DNA of 64,000 nucleotides. It comes from DASRLE01 sp052325505. Its GTDB lineage: Bacteria; Verrucomicrobiota; Verrucomicrobiia; Limisphaerales; Palsa-1400. Under the pieces are notes generated by a model, which saw nothing but the letters and a program-made list of their open reading frames with translations, did no database searches and was not told the DNA's origin. Positions 28,193 through 36,750 of this stretch are shown piece after piece. The translations under genes and the position numbers were made by a program. The stretch spans positions 21,349-85,348 of the forward strand of contig JBKQUS010000051.1 in NCBI GenBank assembly GCA_052325505.1, in the 5' to 3' direction. Every line of letters starts with the position of its first letter. The stretch's first letter is position 1.

Positions 28193-31100
28193 TGGTTCTG
28201 CAACAACACGACGCCGCTCTCGTTGTTCGTTCCGAGGAAAAATCCGAACCCTCCGCCTCCGGCCTGATTTTGCAACACCACTCCGCCGAGCTTCAGGGAT
28301 GGGCCGTTTCTCGAATCCTGGAACCGACCGGTGAAGCTGCCCAGCGTTGGATTGATGTTCAGAGTCAGGTTGGTAGCGGAGTACTTGAGCTTCCCGTTAT
28401 ATGCAACCGGGTCGGTCACCAAGCCCAAGCCGCCGCCGCTCAGAACGACCACCGGATTTGTCAAACTGATAATCGAGGAATCCTTGCCCGAAAAAACATA
28501 GGGCGACGCCGCCACATTATAAGTGTTGGTGAATCCGGCGGAATAATAGCGGTCGTGGACGGACGGAGCCTTGCTCCAGAAAATATTGGTCTCGCCAATG
28601 GCGACACCGGTGGCATCACTATTCTGAAGAGCCACCCAGCCGGAATCACTGCTTTGGAAGGAAATCCATCCCAACAGGAAATCCCCGCCCTCGGCCGCAT
28701 AGGCATAAAACGGCCAGAGGCCGTCCTGGGAAACGGGAACCGACTGGCTGAAGGCGTTCCTGTCGGCCAGCTTGCCGGCAAGCGACAAAACGCCCTGCTT
28801 GCTGACCGTCAGCGTCGCGTAACTGTCACCGCCCGGCACATTGTTGGTCCCTCCATTTGTCAGGATCAACGTGTATCGTCCGGCATAGGGTGAGGGGCTT
28901 TTCGCCGTCCAAGCGGGCTTCAAATCGCCTTGCAATTGGGCGACCCAGGTTTCATTGCTGTTCCTGACATAGCCCTGAACGCCGGCCGCGCCGTCAAGGT
29001 TATTGACCAATTGCAAGCCGACAGTCAGCAACTGGCTCCCGTGCTTCGCGATCACCTGGACGGCATTGGTGGAGTCAAATTTGTTGGATCTGGAACTGCT
29101 GAATGTGTAACTAGACGGTCCCATCAAGAGCCGGCCCGAATAAGCTCCCCCCTCGCTGAGTGTAAAGGTGAAGAAGCCCGAGTTGGTCGGTGAAGGAAGA
29201 GGCTGGTTGGTGTCAAAGAAAAGGCCGTTATAGGTGCCTTTAAGCGATGCGGCCGTCTCCTTGGTAAAATTGGCAGCCGAGCCGGAGGCATTTTCGGCCG
29301 TAAGCGTGACGGCGGGGCATTCATTATTGGTGCCGTAATACCAGACGCCGCCCGGGTTCAGGGGGAAGGGGGTGTTGCCGGGATAGGAAGGATCCACGTC
29401 CTGTACCACAGCGGAACTTACCGAGCAAACCTGGCCGTTCGCTTCATTCGTAACCAATATCGTGCTATTAGGCCCCCAGAAGTTTGACACCCAAACCATG
29501 CGGCCGGGATAAGCATTCATCACCTTGTCCACGGGAATGTTGCAGTTGGCAAAGTAGATGGTTAGATTGCTACTTATAGACAGTCCTCCTCGATAGCCGG
29601 GTCCGGTTATGTCGCCGTATAAGGAATTGGTGTCGAAGTCCAAATAATCCACATACATGCCGTTGTTCGTGCCGGCGCCCTCGAAGTTGAGCGAAGAGTT
29701 GGCGGACTGCCACGAGAGGAGCAAATGGCCGATGACGACGTTATTGACAAAGCCATCCGCGGCATTGGTATAATCCCCCCTCCCGGCCCAGACATGTTGG
29801 GCGGTCGTGCCATTGGTGGCGATGGTCTGGATTTCGGTGCCGTAGAGGTCGCCGGTGGCAGGCTTGACCGGCAGGCTGAATCCGCCGTTCACCTGCCAGA
29901 AATTGTTCACCACATTGCCCGTGGTGGGAGTATTGGGAACGAAATCAGTAATCTGACCGTCTGGGGCCGTTTGCAACGTCAAACTGCCGCCGCCGGTTAC
30001 GTTGCCGAAGCCCGTGAAGATGTAGGAATTCGTCACGCCGATGTTTGCCGCGGAAAGAATCAGATTCCCGTCAACGAGCATGTAGTTTATCTGGTTGGTC
30101 AGGACCAGGCCCATGTCCAGGGTTTGAGCTTCAACAGTCATGGAACTGCCGTTGGAAGTGGTGATGCCACCGTCATTTTCAAAAACCGCGGCCTGGAACA
30201 AGGGGGTTGCCGCGTCAATTTGTCCGAAGTTGCCAATGCCCATGATGGCATATTGGCGGTTGACGGGCGAAATCTGGTTATCGGTTGGATCCAGCCCGAG
30301 GTCGACCACATTGTCCACCGACAGAACACCGTTGGTGTTGATCTCCAGTATACTGAGCATGGGCACGTTGGTGCCGAAGAAGGAAGAGGCATTCTGCGTG
30401 AAATGAACGGTGGAATTAATGGTTAAATTGGAAGTGTTAAACACGTCCTGGTTGATCACGGTGATCGGATCCTCCACATCGATGGATTTGGCCCCGGTTA
30501 AGGTCAGGTTCCGGACGGTCGGATTGAAGCTTCCTTGCAGGCTTTGATCAAGGACCAACAGGTGGAATAGCAGATTGTTGGTCATAGATGCGTTTGTTTG
30601 CAGTAATTGCCAATTGGCCGACCAGGCAAATATATCGCCACGAAGCCGCGTGAAAGATTGAGGAAAGATATTGGAGATCAGCAAAGTGCCGTTCGTCGCG
30701 CCCAGTGAGGCGATGGCCGTCCCCCAGTCAACGGAGGCGGTTGGGCCGCTGGCCAGGTTTGTCGCCGCCAGCGTGACCAATCCTTCGGCGCGAATCCCCG
30801 CGCCCGTCAGGTCCACTTTGTTGCCTTCAATATCGATGCGCGCGGGTTCCGCGGTGGGGTCAGGGATATCCACCGAAATCGAGCCAAAGATCTCCCGGGT
30901 CAAAGGGAAGACACCATCGACGGTCTCCGGGTCCCAACCCACTTGCACACCATAGGATGAGGCGGTGTAATTCTCCCCCAAGGGGCTGGTGTTGTTCTCT
31001 GTGTATGTCGCGTATGAGCCTCCTCCTGAAATAAGGTTGGTCAGGTTGGCCGCGTCCGTCGGGTCGTTCGCCGGTTGCGCCGTGGCCCATCCCGCGGGAG

Positions 31101-32367
31101 TCCTCGTGCTGACTTCGAAAAAGCCGGGCCGGGAATAACCGCCCAGCCAGGCTGTGTTGGTGAGCATGACGATGTTATTGGAATATATGGCGCCGGCATC
31201 GAGAAAGTAGATTGAACTTGACACAGGCTGACCGGTGATCTTGTTCGTGCCAGGCTCGCTGAATTGCACGATGGCTTCCGTGGCGCTGGCATCATACGCG
31301 GCCGGGAAAACGATGGCGGCGAAAGCGTCGGCGAAGTATGGATCAAAACTGCGGGTGAACCTCACTTGCGCTGAAATATTGGCGTCCGCAAAATTAGTAT
31401 TGACACAGACGATGTTGTAGTAAATATTTGTTCCTCCCACGGGATTGGCATAGGAATATACATAAGTCGCGAATTCATTGTTCAACGCCACAATATTCGT
31501 TCCGATGGTGACGGACTGTCCGCTAAACGGCAAAGCAACCGAGCCGACGCCGGCGGCGCGCGCGGTGACACGCTGGGCCGGGGTGACGCCCTGCGAGAGC
31601 GCTTGAAGACTGAGCAACCCGGGATTTGATGTGACATTGGTGATCCCCCACCACAGGTCAAAAAAAGTGGGGGGCGCCGTAAAATATTGCCCAATGATCG
31701 AGCTGGTGCTCCCGACCGTAAACTCAATAAATGCGTCCTGGTCAATGGAGGTCACGTCGTTGGTATCATCACCGGTCAGGTCTCCTGCGACGAGAACGCT
31801 GTTGTTGATGGCAATATTCTTTCCATACAGTTGCAAGAGTCCGTCCTGCCCCACAGTCATGCTCCCATTCAACCCGTTAAAAATGTTGTTCGCCGTGACC
31901 AATAATTGAGATGGATACGCCAGCCCGGTGCCGGGCACGAATTCAGCGGTGGTGCCACCGCCCGGATAAATATAGTAGTGGGGTTCTGTCTGGGTATCCA
32001 CAGCCAAAATCGCGCCTGTGTTGTAAAAAGACCTGGCATTGTTGGTGCCGCCTGCTGTCAAGTCTTCGAATAGAAAGCCGGGTTGTCCAAGCATCAGTCC
32101 CGGAGCGGCGTTTGTATAATACAAAGTGCCATGCGTGGCGTAAGGAACCTGGGTCTTGTTATCCGCATCTTCACCCAGGAGAACGCCCCTCACTGTCGCA
32201 AAATAACCGGAATTGTAAAAAGAGACCGCATCGATATCAGGAATATTGGTGTTGCTGCCTGTATTGTAGTATTCGGGCGGAGGAGACGCCAAGGCGGGAA
32301 GCGCAAAAGCCAATGCCGCAACTATCGCTGTAATGTATTTTTTCATCGTCTGGCTATTCATCGTCAT
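28189..32367 (-). CDS. Large secreted beta-rich protein of unknown function
   Basis: The protein (1392 aa from the ATG at 32367) has a signal peptide (MKKYITAIVAALAFALPALA) and a long Asn/Thr/Gly-rich passenger-like region. Its C-terminal third (from about residue 1120) resembles a domain common in Verrucomicrobial exported proteins, with GRYTLILTNGG, VSQDGLWPFYAYAAEGG, LLGW and a GFFLGTNNESG ending. The ATG at 32367 overlaps the upstream stop (ATGA); the ATG at 32346 begins the signal peptide proper. I see no catalytic motif. It sits in the five-gene run of exported proteins and overlaps the next gene by 4 bases. Confidence 0.75.
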   Translation of the reverse strand: MTMNSQTMKKYITAIVAALAFALPALASPPPEYYNTGSNTNIPDIDAVSFYNSGYFATVRGVLLGEDADNKTQVPYATHGTLYYTNAAPGLMLGQPGFLFEDLTAGGTNNARSFYNTGAILAVDTQTEPHYYIYPGGGTTAEFVPGTGLAYPSQLLVTANNIFNGLNGSMTVGQDGLLQLYGKNIAINNSVLVAGDLTGDDTNDVTSIDQDAFIEFTVGSTSSIIGQYFTAPPTFFDLWWGITNVTSNPGLLSLQALSQGVTPAQRVTARAAGVGSVALPFSGQSVTIGTNIVALNNEFATYVYSYANPVGGTNIYYNIVCVNTNFADANISAQVRFTRSFDPYFADAFAAIVFPAAYDASATEAIVQFSEPGTNKITGQPVSSSIYFLDAGAIYSNNIVMLTNTAWLGGYSRPGFFEVSTRTPAGWATAQPANDPTDAANLTNLISGGGSYATYTENNTSPLGENYTASSYGVQVGWDPETVDGVFPLTREIFGSISVDIPDPTAEPARIDIEGNKVDLTGAGIRAEGLVTLAATNLASGPTASVDWGTAIASLGATNGTLLISNIFPQSFTRLRGDIFAWSANWQLLQTNASMTNNLLFHLLVLDQSLQGSFNPTVRNLTLTGAKSIDVEDPITVINQDVFNTSNLTINSTVHFTQNASSFFGTNVPMLSILEINTNGVLSVDNVVDLGLDPTDNQISPVNRQYAIMGIGNFGQIDAATPLFQAAVFENDGGITTSNGSSMTVEAQTLDMGLVLTNQINYMLVDGNLILSAANIGVTNSYIFTGFGNVTGGGSLTLQTAPDGQITDFVPNTPTTGNVVNNFWQVNGGFSLPVKPATGDLYGTEIQTIATNGTTAQHVWAGRGDYTNAADGFVNNVVIGHLLLSWQSANSSLNFEGAGTNNGMYVDYLDFDTNSLYGDITGPGYRGGLSISSNLTIYFANCNIPVDKVMNAYPGRMVWVSNFWGPNSTILVTNEANGQVCSVSSAVVQDVDPSYPGNTPFPLNPGGVWYYGTNNECPAVTLTAENASGSAANFTKETAASLKGTYNGLFFDTNQPLPSPTNSGFFTFTLSEGGAYSGRLLMGPSSYTFSSSRSNKFDSTNAVQVIAKHGSQLLTVGLQLVNNLDGAAGVQGYVRNSNETWVAQLQGDLKPAWTAKSPSPYAGRYTLILTNGGTNNVPGGDSYATLTVSKQGVLSLAGKLADRNAFSQSVPVSQDGLWPFYAYAAEGGDFLLGWISFQSSDSGWVALQNSDATGVAIGETNIFWSKAPSVHDRYYSAGFTNTYNVAASPYVFSGKDSSIISLTNPVVVLSGGGLGLVTDPVAYNGKLKYSATNLTLNINPTLGSFTGRFQDSRNGPSLKLGGVVLQNQAGGGGFGFFLGTNNESGVVLLQNQ

Positions 32368-33872
32368 GGTGTTCCAGTCGTCGTGGCCGCGGCATTGGTG
32401 GTGGGGGCCAGCAGAGACACCGGGACATAAGTGTTCAGCTCCGTCTCCGACCCCGCGCTCAAAACCTGGCTTTCGATCTCTGCAAGGCTCGTTCCTGTCG
32501 GGAACACAACCGGAGCGTTCGTGGAACCATTGAACGAGGCCCAAATGAAGCCCAATTCCACGGAACTCGCCTGGTCAGCATAGGTTGAGCTTTCATTATA
32601 GTAAACCTGACCGGAATTGTTGAAGGTGACGATCAATTCAGGCGGCAGGACGGCTGGAGAAACCGAACCCACCCCCAACTGGGGGGCTTCTCCATAAATG
32701 ATGGGAGCATTCATTGACCTGACCAGCGTCTCCTGATATGGGTTCGGGCCGGGTTCTGTTAAATTTCCCGCGGTGAATAAAATATCAGGGGCGGTGACCA
32801 CGCGCGTCACGGAAAGGGATTGCAGCACCCCATTTGTAACCCAGGGAATTGAATAATGATAGGTTATGGGGGCAAAATAAGTGCCCAACTCGGAATCATA
32901 AGCCGTTTTTACGAAAGTGATCTTTTCCACCCCGCCGACCAAGGCGGAGAAAGTTCCGCCGACGCCGGTGCCGTTGGAGGCGATCAGACTGATCGGGTTA
33001 TAGGTGCCGGACGTTGTGGTGAAGGTGGTGTTGATGTCAAAGCCCTCATTGACATACCGGTTGCGGCGATAGAGATAGCGGAGACCCCCCATGTCGTCCC
33101 TGGTGATGCGCAAATAATAGCCGCCAACCTGCAGGGCCTCCCGCGTAGCCACGGCACTAAAGGGAGGCGACCCCGCCTGCACGGCTTTTTCCATGGCGTC
33201 ACCCACCTGAAGTGTGGGGCATAAATCGCCAATTTGATAGGTCAAGAGCGTGCCATTCACGTAAGAGCTTGGGTCGTAAGTAGTCGGGTCGAAATTCCTC
33301 TGCAAAACGACATAATAAAAATCGCAAGTGGCGGTCGAGCCTATTACGGCTTGACGCTCGTTCAAATCGTAGGTGTGGGTTTCGCCAATCAATCCCATGT
33401 GTTCCATCATCAGCCACAAGACGGTGGACTTGATGTCAAGCATTCTCATCGCCGCCGCGGAGTAGTTAATCTGCTGATTGCCCTGGGTGATAAAAGTTTT
33501 CAAGTTGGCGCTGGAGGCCGAGGGCAGGCCATTGAGCACGGCAAAGGCCGAATCGACCGCTGCCACGCCTTGGGCGCCGAAATAGCTCAGGAAGGTGTAA
33601 TCAAAGCCGTAAGTGATGATGGGAACGTTCAGCCGTGCCCCTTCGCTGATGTTTTTCGTCCCTCCAAGCTCAACATTTTCAGGAATAGCAAGACCCGTCA
33701 CACCATTCTCTATGAGGTTGGGCGCCGGAAAATAGGGCAAATATCGAATGCCGTAATCCAAGTCCTGTGTCTGCCATGTCTCGGCTGGGCCCCATAGGGA
33801 AAACCCGGAAGCGCTGCAAGCGGCAACCACTCCCAGGGTCAGGCAGATAAATCTTTTCAAAATGCGTGTCAT
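32364..33872 (-). CDS. Secreted protein of unknown function
   Basis: The 502-residue protein has a signal peptide (MTRILKRFICLTLGVVAACSASGFS) and then FSLWGPAETWQTQDLDYGIRY. A conserved-looking central part contains LWLMMEHMGLIGETHTYDL and the aromatic YYLRITRDDMGGLRYLYRRN. I do not recognise the family. It has no long repeats, unlike its neighbours, and its tail overlaps the next start by 4 bases. Placed between an InlB-repeat protein and a 1392-residue surface protein, it probably works with them outside the cytoplasm. Confidence 0.7.
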   Translation of the reverse strand: MTRILKRFICLTLGVVAACSASGFSLWGPAETWQTQDLDYGIRYLPYFPAPNLIENGVTGLAIPENVELGGTKNISEGARLNVPIITYGFDYTFLSYFGAQGVAAVDSAFAVLNGLPSASSANLKTFITQGNQQINYSAAAMRMLDIKSTVLWLMMEHMGLIGETHTYDLNERQAVIGSTATCDFYYVVLQRNFDPTTYDPSSYVNGTLLTYQIGDLCPTLQVGDAMEKAVQAGSPPFSAVATREALQVGGYYLRITRDDMGGLRYLYRRNRYVNEGFDINTTFTTTSGTYNPISLIASNGTGVGGTFSALVGGVEKITFVKTAYDSELGTYFAPITYHYSIPWVTNGVLQSLSVTRVVTAPDILFTAGNLTEPGPNPYQETLVRSMNAPIIYGEAPQLGVGSVSPAVLPPELIVTFNNSGQVYYNESSTYADQASSVELGFIWASFNGSTNAPVVFPTGTSLAEIESQVLSAGSETELNTYVPVSLLAPTTNAAATTTGTP

Positions 33873-33892
33873 ATAATAAAGGCTCGCCGCGG

Positions 33893-35626
33893 TTACGGTG
33901 ATGAATTCAGGATATAAGCTTGTCCGTAGAGATCAAAACCGCTGGCGCCGACGAAGCTGGTCCAGGCGACGAGGAAATGGTCCACGCCGTTCCAAGCCAC
34001 CGCCGGCTGCATTTGCTGGCTGATCCAGGTAGTGTTCACCTGAAACTCCGCCCCGGCAACCTGGGTGCCCCCGGCGAGGAAGCGGCCGAAAACTCCTTCG
34101 CGCGAGCCATCCTGGCCAAGACTCGTCCAAACCACCAGACTGCCCGAGGGGCCGGCGGCGATCTTGGGCGCATATTGGTCGCCGTACAAGTAGGTGTTGA
34201 TCATAAAATCACTGACTTCCGGCAAACCGGCGGCTGAGAAGGCGCGCCCCCAAACGTCCCACCCGTTCGTGACCACCACGGCGTTCTGCTGCGCCCAGAC
34301 CACGGTAAATCCTCCGTCGTTCAGGGGCGCCACCGCCGGAGCATCGCAAACGCTTGTGCCCGAATTGACTGCGATTTCGTCCGTGACCGGGACCCCGGCG
34401 GGGGAAAAGACTCGCGCGTAAATATCCACACTGTTGAAGGAGCGTTCCTGTTCGGAAACCCAGGCAATGACATAGTTTCCGCCGGCCAGGGTGGCCACGG
34501 CCGGGTTGCGCTGATTATAGGCGGTGTACTGGCTGACGCAGAATTGCTTGGCGGAACCGTCATTGTCGGCCTTGATCGCTTTCCCGGCCGCGGTCAGCCT
34601 GCGCGCATAGACCCCCCACATGTTGCCACTGCCGTTCTCACCGTAACTGGCCCAGGTGATGATCGCGCTGCCATCGGGCAGGGCGGCCACGGCGGGAGCC
34701 ACTTGCTGGTCAGCCGTGTAGGTGTTGACCTGGATGTCGCCGGTGTAGAAGTTGGGGCCGTAGGCCGCGGCGCCCTCCGCCGTGTTTTTGGAGAAACGCG
34801 CGTAAATGTAGGGTCTGCCGCCCACGGTCACGCTGCCCTGCCAGACATAGATGATGTTGCCGTTGGTGAGCAATTGCACGTGCGGACTGAGCTGGCTGCC
34901 CGTAACAACCTTATTGACACGGACGGGCTGGCCGGCATTAAAGCCGGAATCCAGAAGGGTTGCGCCAACCCCGCCCCCTTTGCGGTCAATCCAATTGTCC
35001 TGCCAGACGATGCAGCCGCCGGAGGAAGACAAGGAGAGAGACGGCCACACCTGATCGCCGGGGCGGGCGCCCAAAATCGAAAACTCCGACCCTTGGGGCA
35101 TCACGGGATTATTCACGAAGTTGGCGATGAGGTCCACATTGTTGCTGAGGGTGAAAGTGTAGCTGGCGTTGGTGTCAACCACGGAGCCGTCCAGCGTCCA
35201 GTTCGTGAAGGCGTAGCCGTTGTTGTTCATGGCCGTCACGGTCACTGAAGTGTTGGACGCATATATTCCTCCGCCGCCGACCGTGCCGTCCTGGGCAGGC
35301 GATGCGCTGACCGCGACCGTGAGGGCCGGCCCGAAGTTGGCGACCAGCGCCACGTTGGTGTCAAGGGTGAAGGTGTAGTTGGTCGAAGATCCCACCGCGA
35401 TGCCGTTCGACGTCCAGTTGATAAAGGCGTAGCCATTGTTGGTCACGGCCGTGACGGTATTGGTGCTGTCGGCCGGAAATGTCCCCCCGCCACTGACAGC
35501 GCCGTCGCCGGGAGGCGAGGCGCTCAGTGAAATGGTGTAATTGGTCTGCCCGAAAAGCGCCACGGAAAAGGCAAGGAAAGCCCCCCCTACGCAGAGACTT
35601 TTTGGGACCCGAAATATTGCGAACAT
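33893..35626 (-). CDS. Secreted protein with two InlB-type repeats and a beta-propeller-like domain
   Basis: The 577-residue protein has a signal peptide (MFAIFRVPKSLCVGGAFLAFSVALFGQ). Two tandem repeats of the Listeria/Bacteroides InlB B-repeat type follow (each with SASP, a DGxVxGGG turn, GYAFxNWT and ending LxANF) at about 30-175. The rest contains repeating blades (VAALPDGSAIITWASYG, VAPLNDGGFTVVWAQQ, GPSGSLVVWTSLGQDG), suggesting a beta-propeller. ATG 35626 is preferred to a TTG seven codons upstream. It is the first gene of the run of exported proteins, 20 bases before the next one. Confidence 0.78.
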   Translation of the reverse strand: MFAIFRVPKSLCVGGAFLAFSVALFGQTNYTISLSASPPGDGAVSGGGTFPADSTNTVTAVTNNGYAFINWTSNGIAVGSSTNYTFTLDTNVALVANFGPALTVAVSASPAQDGTVGGGGIYASNTSVTVTAMNNNGYAFTNWTLDGSVVDTNASYTFTLSNNVDLIANFVNNPVMPQGSEFSILGARPGDQVWPSLSLSSSGGCIVWQDNWIDRKGGGVGATLLDSGFNAGQPVRVNKVVTGSQLSPHVQLLTNGNIIYVWQGSVTVGGRPYIYARFSKNTAEGAAAYGPNFYTGDIQVNTYTADQQVAPAVAALPDGSAIITWASYGENGSGNMWGVYARRLTAAGKAIKADNDGSAKQFCVSQYTAYNQRNPAVATLAGGNYVIAWVSEQERSFNSVDIYARVFSPAGVPVTDEIAVNSGTSVCDAPAVAPLNDGGFTVVWAQQNAVVVTNGWDVWGRAFSAAGLPEVSDFMINTYLYGDQYAPKIAAGPSGSLVVWTSLGQDGSREGVFGRFLAGGTQVAGAEFQVNTTWISQQMQPAVAWNGVDHFLVAWTSFVGASGFDLYGQAYILNSSP

Positions 35627-35689
35627 ATCTTTAATATTCTTTATCAAAACTTTTGCGTTTGTCCATGCCTTCGTTGATTTTCACGGTGT

Positions 35690-36667
35690 TCACCGGCCTG
35701 GGACTCGCGCGAGAAGGCGGGCATCCTGACAGCCTTCCGCGTCTGTGCCGTTGAAAAAATCCGCCGCCTTGGGACGGGTTTTCTCCAGCTCGGACAACAA
35801 GCTCTTGAAACCCCAGTCCGAGAAGAGCCTGCTCAGCGCGCCGTCATCACCGGGTTTAACCATGAGAGCGTCCAAGGTCACCTCGCATGGCATCTCCGCC
35901 TTTAAACACACCAGTTGCTGGTTGCGGCGCACCAAATCCGCGGACGCCTGCAAACTCTCCCGCAGCCGGTTCGACCCGACTTCGGGCAGCCGGCGAAACA
36001 ATTCATCAATGGAGCCAAACTGGCGTAACAAATCTGTAGCAGTCTTCGGGCCAACCCCCGGCACGCCGGGGATGTTATCGACGGCGTCGCCGATCAGGCT
36101 GAGCCAATCGACTATTTGCGTGGGGTCCACGCCGGTTTTGCGTTGGACCTCTTCCACGCCGCACAGGGCGCCGGTTTTTTCGTGCGGGTTGAGCAATTTG
36201 ACTTTGGGAGAAACCAATTGCATGAAGTCCTTGTCGGAACTGGCAATGACGACCTCCCAGCCTCTTTGCGAAGCCTGCCGTGCAATCGCTGCGATGCAAT
36301 CATCGGCTTCGCATGCTTCTTTGAGGTAAGAGAAGACGTTGGCGGCTCGCAAGTACGCCACGATCGGATCCAGTTGCAGCCGCAGGTCCGAAGGCATTTC
36401 TTGGCGTTGCGCCTTGTACTCGGGCAACAGCGTCGTCCGCTCCGGGGCCAAGCCGCCATCCCAAATCACGATGGCATGAGAAGGACGCACCCGCTCCTGC
36501 GCCTTGGCCAGCATGCGGATAAAGCCATAGATCGCATTGGTAGCCTGGCCGCTGGGCGAGGAGAGCGACCGAATGGCAAAAAAGGCGCGGTAAGCGTAGG
36601 CATGGCCGTCGATAATGAGAAGCCGCCCCGTGGTGGCTGAGTCTTCAGATGTGGGGCCATTATGCAT
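35690..36667 (-). CDS. Stand-alone 5'-3' exonuclease (FEN/PolA-N family)
   Basis: The 325-residue protein matches the 5'-nuclease domain of DNA polymerase I without polymerase domains. Key metal-binding segments are seen: LLIIDGHAYAYRAFF near the N-terminus, EADDCIAAIA, SSDKDFMQLV, and the helix-hairpin-helix GDAVDNIPGVPGVGPKTATDLL. It should remove RNA primers or 5' flaps. The ATG at 36667 is chosen over the TTG at 36673. It lies between the pilus locus and the run of giant proteins and is probably functionally unrelated to both. Confidence 0.88.
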   Translation of the reverse strand: MHNGPTSEDSATTGRLLIIDGHAYAYRAFFAIRSLSSPSGQATNAIYGFIRMLAKAQERVRPSHAIVIWDGGLAPERTTLLPEYKAQRQEMPSDLRLQLDPIVAYLRAANVFSYLKEACEADDCIAAIARQASQRGWEVVIASSDKDFMQLVSPKVKLLNPHEKTGALCGVEEVQRKTGVDPTQIVDWLSLIGDAVDNIPGVPGVGPKTATDLLRQFGSIDELFRRLPEVGSNRLRESLQASADLVRRNQQLVCLKAEMPCEVTLDALMVKPGDDGALSRLFSDWGFKSLLSELEKTRPKAADFFNGTDAEGCQDARLLARVPGR

Positions 36668-36750
36668 TAACAAAGATCACTTTTTCGCCACTTTAGCCCG
36701 GCGCAGTTTTCAAATATTAACAAATATTAAATGAATGTATCAACGCCGCC

